Positions 57,074 to 64,000 of a DNA stretch of 64,000 nucleotides are shown piece by piece. The notes under the pieces are model-generated. The model saw only the letters and a list, made by a program, of their open reading frames with translations. It was not told the origin of the DNA and searched no databases. Each line of letters opens with the position of its first letter. The stretch's first letter is position 1. The stretch comes from Pelagibacterium sp. (GTDB lineage Bacteria; Pseudomonadota; Alphaproteobacteria; Rhizobiales; Devosiaceae), in assembly GCA_002723255.1 (NCBI GenBank), contig PBNW01000070.1:1-64000 (forward strand), in the 5' to 3' direction. The translations under genes were made by a program, and so were the position numbers.

Positions 57074-58447
57074 TTACCGGAATTCGGGATAGGCTTCGAC
57101 GCCGACTTCGGCCTTGTCGAGCCCCAGAACTTCGTCATCTTCCGTGGGCCGCAGGCCCATGGTGGCCTTGAGGATCAGCCACACGACGAAGCTGGCCACG
57201 AAGGTGAAGATGCCCACCACGATGATCGAGATAAGCTGAACGCCAAGGTTCGCATCGGAGTTGGTGAAGATGACCGCGATGGTACCCCAGATGCCGGCCA
57301 GCAAATGGACCGGAATGGCGCCGACGACGTCGTCGATCTTGAGCCTGTCGAGGAGCGGGACCGCAAAGACGACGATGACGCCGCCGACTGCACCGATCAG
57401 CGAGGCAGTGCCCAGGCCTGGGGTCAGAGGCTCGGCGGTAACCGAAACCAGGCCGGCAAGAGCCCCGTTGAGCACGAAGGTCAGATCGACCTTCTTGTAG
57501 ATGATTGCGGTGAGGATCAGAGCGGCAATCGCGCCGCCGGCAGCACCGGCATTGGTGTTTGCCATGATCCGGCCCACGTCGGCCACGTCGCCGACCGAGC
57601 CCATCGCTAGCTGGGATGCGCCGTTAAAGCCGAACCAGCCCATCCAGAGGATGAAGGTGCCGAGCGTGGCCAGAGGCATGGACGACCCGGGCATCGCATT
57701 TACGGTGCCGTCGGGGTTGTACTTGCCGATGCGGGCACCAAGCAGGATGGCGCCGGCCAGGGCAGCCCAGCCGCCGACCGAGTGAACGACGGTCGAGCCG
57801 GCAAAATCGAGAAAGCCCATCGCATCGAGGAAGCCGCCGCCCCACTTCCAGGAAGCCTGGATCGGGTAGATCAGACCCGTCAGGACGACGGTGAAGATCA
57901 GGAACGGCAGGATCTTGATCCGTTCAGCCAGCGTGCCCGATACGATCGAGGCTGTGGTCGCGCAGAACATGACCTGGAAGAAGAAGTCCGAGCTGGTCGC
58001 GGCATACCCGAAATCGTCTGCACCATCGGCCGTGACACCGACAGCTTCGAGAATACCAATACCGAAGGCACCCAGATATCCACCGGTATCATCGGAGCCG
58101 ATGGTCCAGTTGCCGAGCGGATACATCAGGTTATAGCCGATGAGGTAGTAAAAGATCGCAGCGATCGCAAAGAGCGAAATGTTCTTCAAAAGCTGCATCG
58201 ATACGTTCTTGGTGCGCACCAGACCGGCTTCGAGCATGGCAAAGCCGGCAGCCATCCACATCACCAGCACGCCGCCGAAGATCATCAGGAACGAATTGAG
58301 AATAAACACAACATCGGCCGAGACACCCTCGGACACGGTTTCGACCACTTCCTCGGCCGCCGCGGCGTCCTGCCCCAGTGCGGGCAGTGCAATGAGCAGG
58401 GAGGCTAGCGCCGCCGCACCCAGCAATTTGCTTGTCTTGAAATTCAT
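57074..58447 (-). CDS. amtB: Ammonium transporter AmtB
   Basis: The protein has 457 residues. A signal peptide (LLGAAALASLLIALPALGQ) is followed by an acidic stretch and eleven membrane segments. Conserved features are FFLMIFGG-like segment MIFGGVLVMWMAAGFAMLEAG, AFFQVMFCATTASIVSGTLAER (FFQ gate region), DFAGSTVVHSVGGWAAL (pore His) and a second pore His in GAIPVHLLAGIWGTIAV. It lies 32 bases after glnK, the typical pair. Confidence 0.95.
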   Translation of the reverse strand: MNFKTSKLLGAAALASLLIALPALGQDAAAAEEVVETVSEGVSADVVFILNSFLMIFGGVLVMWMAAGFAMLEAGLVRTKNVSMQLLKNISLFAIAAIFYYLIGYNLMYPLGNWTIGSDDTGGYLGAFGIGILEAVGVTADGADDFGYAATSSDFFFQVMFCATTASIVSGTLAERIKILPFLIFTVVLTGLIYPIQASWKWGGGFLDAMGFLDFAGSTVVHSVGGWAALAGAILLGARIGKYNPDGTVNAMPGSSMPLATLGTFILWMGWFGFNGASQLAMGSVGDVADVGRIMANTNAGAAGGAIAALILTAIIYKKVDLTFVLNGALAGLVSVTAEPLTPGLGTASLIGAVGGVIVVFAVPLLDRLKIDDVVGAIPVHLLAGIWGTIAVIFTNSDANLGVQLISIIVVGIFTFVASFVVWLILKATMGLRPTEDDEVLGLDKAEVGVEAYPEFR

Positions 58448-58479
58448 GATTGTCCTTCTCCTAGTTGGACGCCAGGCTC

Positions 58480-58818
58480 TCAGAGGGCTTCCGTTCCGGT
58501 TTCACCGGTACGGATGCGGATGGCCTGTTCGAGATCGAGAATGAAAATCTTGCCGTCGCCGATACGACCCGTCTGCGCGGAGTCCTTGATGGCGCTGGCA
58601 ACCGCGTCGATCTGAGCGGCGTCAACGGCGATCTCAACCTTGAGCTTGGGGAGGAAGTGAACGGCGTATTCAGTACCGCGGTAGATCTCGGAGTGACCCT
58701 TCTGACGTCCATACCCCTTGACCTCTGTTACGGTCATGCCGTGCACATCGAGCGAATTGAGGGCCTGACGGACCTCCTCGAGCCGCGATGGCTTAATAAT
58801 GGCTATTAGCAGTTTCAT
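58480..58818 (-). CDS. glnK: PII nitrogen regulatory protein GlnK
   Basis: The protein has 112 residues from ATG 58818. It begins MKLLIAIIKPSRLEEVRQAL. The T-loop GYGRQKGHSEIYRGTEY carries Tyr51, the uridylylation site, and the B and C loops follow (TGRIGDGKIFILDLEQAIRIRTGE). GlnK blocks AmtB when nitrogen is plentiful. The upstream gap has a sigma-54-type promoter, fitting NtrC control. Confidence 0.96.
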   Translation of the reverse strand: MKLLIAIIKPSRLEEVRQALNSLDVHGMTVTEVKGYGRQKGHSEIYRGTEYAVHFLPKLKVEIAVDAAQIDAVASAIKDSAQTGRIGDGKIFILDLEQAIRIRTGETGTEAL

Positions 58819-58862
58819 GGGTGCTCCTTTCCGAATTCCGCACCTGACACGGGACACATGGA

Positions 58863-58879
58863 CTCAAGAGCCGTGCCAA
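58863..58879 (-). promoter_or_regulatory. Candidate sigma-54 promoter of glnK-amtB
   Basis: On the minus strand TTGGCACGGCTCTTGAG: a perfect -24 element (TGGCACG) with correct spacing to a -12 element TTGAG that differs from TTGC(A/T) by A for C. It lies 45 bases before the glnK start codon. Confidence 0.55.
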
Positions 58880-58965
58880 CCTGCTTTTTTTCTGATTAAG
58901 CATTTGATTAATAAGGCATTTTTCCGTGGCCGATGATGGCGTCAAATTCCTGACACAATTCGGCA

Positions 58966-58982
58966 TGCCTAAAAAATAGGCA
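58966..58982. promoter_or_regulatory. Palindrome upstream of the glnK promoter
   Basis: TGCCTA-AAAAA-TAGGCA is a perfect 17-base inverted repeat about 90 bases upstream of the sigma-54 candidate, at a usual distance for an NtrC-type enhancer. The identity of the binding protein is inferred. Confidence 0.4.
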
Positions 58983-59111
58983 AGTTTGGTTCGATCTTTT
59001 AACGAATGGTGAATTTAAATGCACGGATGCCGATAGCGGTGCGGCAATCGTTTCCTTGCGTCATGGGAACTGCAGACGCATGCTCGGACCAAACGATCGG
59101 GAGCATGCATC

Positions 59112-60335
59112 ATGGCAGGCAGCAATCAGGTACAATCGTTCGACGTTCTGATTGTCGGCGGTGGGCCTGTTGGCCTTTCGCTGGGCATCGCATTGGCGCG
59201 ATTTGTTCCCGGCATAAATGTGGGCCTGCTTGACCGGCGCGCCCTCACGGTGCCCAGGGATTCGCGGGCTTCGGCGATCGCGGCAGGCGTGCGGCATCTG
59301 TTCACGGCTATCGGGGTCTGGGATGGTATGGCTCAAGCGGCCAATCCGATCGCGGAAATGAAAATCACCGATTCGGGGCGTGCCGATATCAGCCGCCCCG
59401 TGCTTCTCGATTTTGTCGGCCCAGGGGCCCCGAGTGAACCCTTTGCGCACATGGTGCCCAATACAGCCAGTGCCGCCAGCCTCATCGCAGCGGCTCAGGA
59501 CCTCGTGACCATTGTCGAGCCAGGTGCTGTTTCCGCTTTCAGTGCCGGGCCAGCGCATGGCCTGGTTACCCTCGACGATGGGCGAAGCCTCTCGGCAGGG
59601 TTGATCGTGGCCGCCGATGGCGGCAGGTCGATGCTGCGCGGCCTGGCTGGAATCAGGACGCTTTCCCATGACTATCGTCAGTCGGGGCTGGTAACGACGA
59701 TCAGTCATGCCCAGCCGCATCATGATGTTGCCTATGAGCATTTCCGGCCCGCCGGCCCCTTTGCTTCGCTGCCTTTGGCGGGCAACCGGTCGTCATTGGT
59801 ATGGACTGAAAAACCCGAGGCCGCGCAGGATCTTATGGCCATGTCGCCCGGTGATCTGGCGCATCGCATCGAATCGGCCATGGGCTCTGTTCTCGGACCG
59901 GTCGAAATCGTGGAAACCGTTCAAAGCTTTCCCCTGAACCTGGTTCTTGCTCATCGGCTCGCTGCCCCACGGCTGGCACTGGTGGGCGATGCGGCTCACG
60001 TGATCCATCCCCTCGCGGGGCAGGGGCTCAATCTGGGATTGCGCGATGTTGCGGTTCTCGCCGAGGTTCTGGTCGATGCCATCAGGCTGGGCCAAGATCC
60101 GGGATCGATGGCGGTGCTCGAGCGCTATGAGGGCCGACGGCGCACCGATACCGCGCTTATGGCGCTGGCGACGGATGGGCTCAACCGTCTTTTTTCCAAC
60201 GATGTTGCGCCTGTCAGGGCTGTGCGTGATTTCGGCCTTTCGCTTGTCGACCGTATCGATCCGCTCAAGGATGGCTTCATGACCCAGGCGGCAGGTGCGT
60301 CTGGCGCCAAGCTGCTCAAGGGCATCGCGCTCTAG
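59112..60335 (+). CDS. UbiH/UbiF-type FAD-dependent hydroxylase (ubiquinone synthesis)
   Basis: The protein has 407 residues. The FAD loop is FDVLIVGGGPVGLSLGIAL, then RASAIAAGVRHLFTAIGVWD, GLIVAADGGRSMLRGLAGI (DG motif) and the second FAD motif [33 protein letters not shown]. These define the UbiH/Coq6 group that adds hydroxyls to the ubiquinone ring. Which position it hydroxylates cannot be told. It is convergent with the Trm112 gene. Confidence 0.9.
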   Translation: MAGSNQVQSFDVLIVGGGPVGLSLGIALARFVPGINVGLLDRRALTVPRDSRASAIAAGVRHLFTAIGVWDGMAQAANPIAEMKITDSGRADISRPVLLDFVGPGAPSEPFAHMVPNTASAASLIAAAQDLVTIVEPGAVSAFSAGPAHGLVTLDDGRSLSAGLIVAADGGRSMLRGLAGIRTLSHDYRQSGLVTTISHAQPHHDVAYEHFRPAGPFASLPLAGNRSSLVWTEKPEAAQDLMAMSPGDLAHRIESAMGSVLGPVEIVETVQSFPLNLVLAHRLAAPRLALVGDAAHVIHPLAGQGLNLGLRDVAVLAEVLVDAIRLGQDPGSMAVLERYEGRRRTDTALMALATDGLNRLFSNDVAPVRAVRDFGLSLVDRIDPLKDGFMTQAAGASGAKLLKGIAL

Positions 60336-60344
60336 GTCTCGAAC

Positions 60345-60602
60345 CTAGTTGTCGGGACCGGGACGGGTGCGCAGCGCTTCAGCTTCTTCTTCATCGATGC
60401 GCCGCGCGGCATCGATCACGAGCAATGGGACACCTTTGCGGATGGGAAAGGCGTAGCGGGCGACAATCGAGATCAGCTCCGTTCCGTCTGCAGAGAGGGT
60501 CAAACGTGTCTTGGTGACCGGACAAACCAGCATTTCGATAGTGCGGGGATCGACCCTGTAGCGTGGATTGCCCTCCGGTGACGGCGCGTCGTCGGATGTC
60601 AT
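60345..60602 (-). CDS. Trm112 family protein
   Basis: The protein has 85 residues. TIEMLVCPVTKTRLTLSADGTELIS, then ARYAFPIRKGVPLLVIDAARRID is the Trm112/UPF0434 signature. It lacks the full zinc Cys set (one CP only), as in many bacterial members. Eukaryotic Trm112 activates methyltransferases; the bacterial role is unclear. It overlaps the Lon-domain gene by 4 bases. Confidence 0.88.
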   Translation of the reverse strand: MTSDDAPSPEGNPRYRVDPRTIEMLVCPVTKTRLTLSADGTELISIVARYAFPIRKGVPLLVIDAARRIDEEEAEALRTRPGPDN

Positions 60603-61258
60603 TGCAAGACGACACCCGACCGGGCCCGCGCCATTTCGATTTCCGCCAGGGCCATCAGGGTTTCCGCGCGTTCGACAAGGGTGCGCGCTTCGAGCAGGGC
60701 CTGCTTTTCGGGTGCACCATAGGGGCCGAGCATGGCAGCAAGATCGACCAGTTCGCCGGTCGCCATGTCCTCGATTTCATCCCAGTCGACCTCGATGTCG
60801 GAAAATTCGGCATGCGCCCGCAACACTTTAAGCAGGCGCGGGCGGTCCACGGCGTCTTCGCCCAGCTCGGGGGTAAAGTCTGCGGAAAATTGGGACGTGT
60901 CGATCCGGGCCTGCCGATACGGCGTCGCAGTGGTCAATTCCTCGATCGGCGCGAAGCGGCAAACACCTTCGAGAATTATGAAATAGCGGCCCTCGGCCTG
61001 TTCCTCAAAATGGGTGATGCGACCGATGCAGCCGACTTTTTCCAGCGGCACCGGCCCGCGCGGGGCTTCCTCGGCGCTATCGCGCGGCTGAATCAGGCCG
61101 ATCATGCGGTTTCCCGCCAACGCATCATCGACCATCGCGACGAAGCGTGGTTCGAAAACGTTGAGCGGTCGGTGCGAGCCGGGCAGGAGCAGGGCGCGGC
61201 TCAAGGGAAAGAGCGCGAGCATGTCCGGCAGTTCCGATATAGAGGCCGGGCGGCGCAT
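60599..61258 (-). CDS. Lon N-terminal (substrate-binding) domain protein
   Basis: The protein has 219 residues. It matches the LON substrate-binding domain only: LFPLSRALLLPGSHRPLNVFEPRFVAMVDDALAGNRMIGLIQP, VGCIGRITHFEEQAEGRYFIILEGVCRF, then a helical end. There is no ATPase or protease domain. It is a widespread pair with the Trm112 gene in Alphaproteobacteria. Function is unknown. Confidence 0.88.
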   Translation of the reverse strand: MRRPASISELPDMLALFPLSRALLLPGSHRPLNVFEPRFVAMVDDALAGNRMIGLIQPRDSAEEAPRGPVPLEKVGCIGRITHFEEQAEGRYFIILEGVCRFAPIEELTTATPYRQARIDTSQFSADFTPELGEDAVDRPRLLKVLRAHAEFSDIEVDWDEIEDMATGELVDLAAMLGPYGAPEKQALLEARTLVERAETLMALAEIEMARARSGVVLQ

Positions 61259-61282
61259 GGCATATCCTCTCTTGCTTGTGTC

Positions 61283-61345
61283 CTAAAGCCATTCCGGATC
61301 TAACGAAGATGGCCAGGTCCAATCTTGTTGCGCGTTTCGCCCTAG
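61283..61345 (+). repeat. Dispersed intergenic repeat, short diverged copy E
   Basis: It begins CTAAAGCCATTCCGGATCTA and ends TTGCGCGTTTCGCCCTAG, in the same order as the start and middle of copy B but shorter and more diverged. The CTA at 61342-61344 is the stop codon of the thioredoxin gene on the other strand. Confidence 0.4.
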
Positions 61346-62277
61346 CGAAACAGGAGCGCGGACAACATGCGACGCCCCTTGAGCGTCGCAGGATCCTTAG
61401 GCCCCCAGGCTTCGAAAAATTCGAGCAGTTTCTTGCGCGCGCCATCGTCTTGCCATTCGCGATCGCGCTCCATGATGGCGATCAACGACTGCACAGCGGC
61501 AAGCCTGTCGCCCTTGGCGTTGCGAATCATCGCCACGTCGAAACGGGCCTGATGGTCATCGGGGTCGGCCGCAAGCGCTGCTTCGAGCTGGGTGGCATCG
61601 CCGAGCTTTTCGGCCTCCTGCTCAAGCGACATGGCCTTTTCCAGCGCGTCGGCGCCGGCGTGGCTCTTGTCCTCGGGCAGCATCGATAGCGTTTCGCGAG
61701 CGCCGTCGCGATCGCCGGTCCGGAACAGAACGGTAGCCACACCGACCAGCGCATCGAGATTGTCAGGAGCATGGCGCAATACGGTGGCAAAAATCTGGTA
61801 GGCGCGCTCGAAATCTTCGGCCTCGAGTGCCGCCTGGGCCGCTTCCATGGCGGCTGCGATCTGGCTTTCTTCTTCCGACGGGCCTCCGATACCGGCCTTG
61901 GCCGCCATGTCGAGGAGCTTTTGAGCAAAGCGGGCGACTTCGCTTTCCGGTAGCGCACCCATAAAACCATCGGCCGGGCGGCCGCCGACAAAGCCAAAGA
62001 CCGCAGGGATCGACTGTACGCCCATCTGTCCGGCAAGGGCCTGGTTTTCGTCGACATTGATCTTGACGAGCGCGACCTTGCCGCCGAGAGATGTGACCAC
62101 TTTCTCCAATGCGGGGGTCAGCTGCTTGCAGGGGCCGCACCAGGGCGCCCAGAAATCGACGAGGACCGGGCGCTGCATGGACGCCTCAAGCACGTCGGCC
62201 TGAAAGCGTGCCGTCGAGGATTCGATGATCAGCCCTTCGTGGGTCTGAGCCTGTGGTGCGTTGAGATTGAGGTCCAT
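61342..62277 (-). CDS. CnoX-like thioredoxin with TPR region
   Basis: The protein has 311 residues from ATG 62277. The thioredoxin domain (about 15-130) has VLVDFWAPWCGPCKQLTPALEKV with the CGPC redox pair Cys47/Cys50, and QSIPAVFGFVGGRPADGFMG (cis-Pro). The C-terminal part is TPR-like (AAQAALEAEDFERAYQIFATVLRHAP, DDHQARFDVAMIRNAKGD). This layout is that of CnoX/YbbN, a chaperone-thioredoxin for DnaK and GroEL clients. Confidence 0.92.
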   Translation of the reverse strand: MDLNLNAPQAQTHEGLIIESSTARFQADVLEASMQRPVLVDFWAPWCGPCKQLTPALEKVVTSLGGKVALVKINVDENQALAGQMGVQSIPAVFGFVGGRPADGFMGALPESEVARFAQKLLDMAAKAGIGGPSEEESQIAAAMEAAQAALEAEDFERAYQIFATVLRHAPDNLDALVGVATVLFRTGDRDGARETLSMLPEDKSHAGADALEKAMSLEQEAEKLGDATQLEAALAADPDDHQARFDVAMIRNAKGDRLAAVQSLIAIMERDREWQDDGARKKLLEFFEAWGPKDPATLKGRRMLSALLFR

Positions 62278-62495
62278 CGGGTGTTGCCTTTTCTGGCCCT
62301 TCGGTTGCGTGCCGATATTTGCGACGAGCCTTACACCAAGGTGGGCGCTGGTGCAAAAGCCCAAAGCGATCGCTGGTCTTGTGTCGCGTCATCGCCGTTG
62401 CGGTAAAGGGCAAAAATATGGGTTGCAATTGTCATTTCGGTTGGGCATATAGGCGCCCATCGCGGTGCCGCCAAGAGGCGGGCCGGGATTGGAGT

Positions 62496-62570
62496 GCGGG
62501 CGTAGCTCAGGGGTAGAGCATAACCTTGCCAAGGTTAGGGTCGTGAGTTCGAATCTCATCGCCCGCTCCA
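62496..62570 (+). tRNA. tRNA-Gly (anticodon GCC)
   Basis: GCGGGCG at the 5' end pairs with CGCCCGC at the 3' end (7-base acceptor stem), followed by T and an encoded CCA. The D arm has TAGCTCAGGGGTAGAGC, the anticodon arm TAACC-TTGCCAA-GGTTA with GCC at the centre, and the T arm GTGAGTTCGAATCTCAT. It is 75 bases long including CCA. Confidence 0.96.
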
Positions 62571-62686
62571 AAAATTCAAGGCTTTTCAAGCCGATTCTAT
62601 ATTTCAGCCATTCACAAAACCACCCTGCTTTTCACACGCCTTGTGTGAACGGCTTGGCAAGGTGCGCACAGCTTCGCTGTGGCAGG

Positions 62687-62713
62687 TATGCTCTACCCCT
62701 GAGCTACGCCCGC
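62687..62713 (-). repeat. Inverted copy of the tRNA-Gly 5' end
   Basis: The 27 bases are the exact reverse complement of 62496-62522, the first 27 bases of the tRNA-Gly gene. The match stops before the anticodon arm; a TTGGCAAGGT fragment of that arm appears again at 62653-62662, separated by a CACAGCTTCGCTGTG hairpin. It looks like a broken second tRNA gene or the trace of an integration event. Confidence 0.8.
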
Positions 62714-62724
62714 AACTCATGCCA

Positions 62725-64000
62725 TTACATAGCCAGCTGCTTGAAGAATCCTTCGTTGCGCAAACGAGCGTCCTTGAGGACGTACCTGTAGCTTAGAACT
62801 TGGATAAACGCCCGATAGTCATCGTTGTAGCCATAGAAGCCGCCGCCTCCGGGGAGAGGCACATTGATCTGTGCCATGCGGAGCCAGCTCCTTAACTTCG
62901 GCGTCAGGTCAGCCACGATGTAGCAGAAGAACGGGGTTTCGGGTGACACCTCTTGGATGGTTCCTCCCCATTTATCAGCCACACGACCTTGGCGAAGCTC
63001 ATCGATGTAGCCGTAAATCTGGGTAAAGGGATTCTCGTCATCGGAATAGTCGCCTCTGGCCGGCTTCTTGAACTCGATGATTACGACGGGTTGATCAGTC
63101 CCAGGCCGATGAAAAGCTGTTCGTCCTCCGAATAGCAACACGTCAGGCCGATCGTTCGAAGTCGAATTCTCGATGGTTTTCTTGAGAGACTTATCTGATG
63201 CCCAATGTTCGTAGTACGTGAGCTTGTCGTCCAAAATCCACAGATTGTGTTTATCGATGTGGACATCTTTGTTCTGCACACGCATTGGCACCACAAAGCT
63301 GTGTAACGCCTCTTCGGCAAAATGCTTCATGGTACCGTCTTGCTTGTAACCTAGTCTACGCTCTAGCAAGTCGAGTATAACTTTGCGACGGACCGTGTAG
63401 TCTGCCAAAACAGAAAACTCCTGCGCCGTCATTCTTCCTAGAATGGTAGCTACCCCTTCTTCCACGGGGTTAGCGTTCTCTTCTTCATTCTTTGCAGACT
63501 TGGAGAGAGCTTCCACTTTCCGCTCAATGTCCCGGTTCTCGCGATAGTCGAAGATGGCAAGCTGTTGATAAATTTGTTCGGCGGTGCGGAAGTTGCGGGG
63601 AACTCGTTTTTCTACGAATGTCCGGGGGTCATCGACGATGTAGGCGTATCGTGGGTACTTTTTAATGACACTCCGCGTCAGATCAGTTTGCTGCTCAATG
63701 ACGCGCTCGATCTGTGGTCCTAAAATGCTGCGTATCTGCGCCAGCGCAGCCCGTTGAATCTCTTCGATCACCTCGTCATCGAGGTCAAATGCTGTTCTCT
63801 CTGAATTGACGTTCTCGTCCAGCAGTTCCCCTGAAAGCACACCAGCGTAAGCAAAAGCAGCACCTTCGCGCTCCATTAAGGTGTGCAGTCCCAAGGCTTG
63901 GCCGATGTCGAACTCGTGCACGACTCGTCCGTTCGCAGATAGGTAGAGTTTGTGACTCGCCTTACCTTCAACTAGCCCCTTCTCAAGCAGGTTGTGCTCT
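62725..64000 (-). CDS. Large protein with C-terminal PD-(D/E)XK-like motif (5' part outside window)
   Basis: The frame is open to the window end, so the 424 or so visible residues are only the C-terminal part; the GTG at 63921 is internal. A nuclease-like motif is visible: NDRPDVLLF, then 20 residues later PVVIIEFKKP (Glu-x-Lys), then QIYGYIDEL (Q-x3-Y), as in PD-(D/E)XK enzymes. The HNLWILDDKLTYYEHWASDK stretch upstream resembles, to my memory, bacterial GHKL/Hsp90-like ATPases with nuclease tails, but the ATPase part is not in view. GC content is clearly lower than in the neighbours, and a tRNA remnant lies at its 3' end, so transfer is likely. A defence role is possible but not shown. Confidence 0.65.
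   Translation of the reverse strand, partial: EHNLLEKGLVEGKASHKLYLSANGRVVHEFDIGQALGLHTLMEREGAAFAYAGVLSGELLDENVNSERTAFDLDDEVIEEIQRAALAQIRSILGPQIERVIEQQTDLTRSVIKKYPRYAYIVDDPRTFVEKRVPRNFRTAEQIYQQLAIFDYRENRDIERKVEALSKSAKNEEENANPVEEGVATILGRMTAQEFSVLADYTVRRKVILDLLERRLGYKQDGTMKHFAEEALHSFVVPMRVQNKDVHIDKHNLWILDDKLTYYEHWASDKSLKKTIENSTSNDRPDVLLFGGRTAFHRPGTDQPVVIIEFKKPARGDYSDDENPFTQIYGYIDELRQGRVADKWGGTIQEVSPETPFFCYIVADLTPKLRSWLRMAQINVPLPGGGGFYGYNDDYRAFIQVLSYRYVLKDARLRNEGFFKQLAM

Noticed and set aside
59996-60006. CTCACGTGATC in the UbiH-type gene as a parS site
   Set aside because: Only the central hexamer and one or two flanking bases match; expected by chance in GC-rich coding sequence of this length.

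Overview
This window is a stretch of an alphaproteobacterial chromosome. Gene content and order point to Hyphomicrobiales (Rhizobiales), possibly a Devosia- or Pelagibacterium-like organism; that genus-level guess is an inference. Genes are dense and GC-rich, and many neighbours are coupled by ATGA overlaps. Most of the window is a conserved housekeeping backbone. The foreign parts are the two ends.

Layout. (1) 1-1.3 kb: the right end of an IS21-family element lies inside a large serine recombinase gene, and that recombinase element itself cuts comM (1.3-2.0 kb). (2) 2.2-10.4 kb: a single-domain response regulator, a GH25 lysozyme lipoprotein, a MarC protein, gshB, yraN-rsmI, an LpoA-like lipoprotein, and hemW-rdgB-rph. 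(3) 10.5-16 kb: the heat-shock block hrcA-grpE-dnaK-dnaJ, with three RpoH-type promoter candidates that share the same spacing. (4) 16-24 kb: FMN reductase, pyrF, dapB, gpmA, an AI-2E family permease, an Ada-like protein, nth, adenosine kinase and coaA. (5) 24-30 kb: hisE-hisF-hisA-hisH-(DUF2628)-hisB, then hslV-GNAT-hslU. (6) 30-37 kb: timA, fxsA, secB, dnaQ, coaE, aroE and maf. (7) 36.8-37.3 kb: a non-coding region between maf and hemE with two perfect CtrA boxes and a near-consensus DnaA box, which is the best candidate for the chromosome origin. (8) 37-46 kb: hemE-hemJ-rho-mnmE-mnmG-rsmG-parA-parB with a cluster of parS-like sites. (9) 46-62 kb: holA-lptE-leuS, yggS, a CenR-like regulator, xthA, lolA, ftsK, glnK-amtB, a UbiH-type hydroxylase, a Lon-substrate-binding-domain protein, and a CnoX-like thioredoxin. 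(10) 62.5-64 kb: tRNA-Gly(GCC), then an inverted copy of its 5' end, then the 3' part of a large lower-GC gene with a PD-(D/E)XK-like motif that runs off the window.

How it fits together. The core looks like the origin and segregation region of an alphaproteobacterial main chromosome: candidate oriC, parAB, and parS-like sites on both sides of it, with ftsK about 17-20 kb away. CtrA-like boxes occur at the origin and just upstream of ftsK, which suggests cell-cycle control of both. The most notable anomalies are an in-frame TGA in leuS at a near-invariant Trp codon, a duplicated hisF 5' end that forms a 37-codon ORF between hisA and hisF, a dispersed intergenic repeat whose end supplies stop codons to neighbouring genes, nested insertions in comM, and the tRNA-Gly remnant beside the foreign gene at the right edge.
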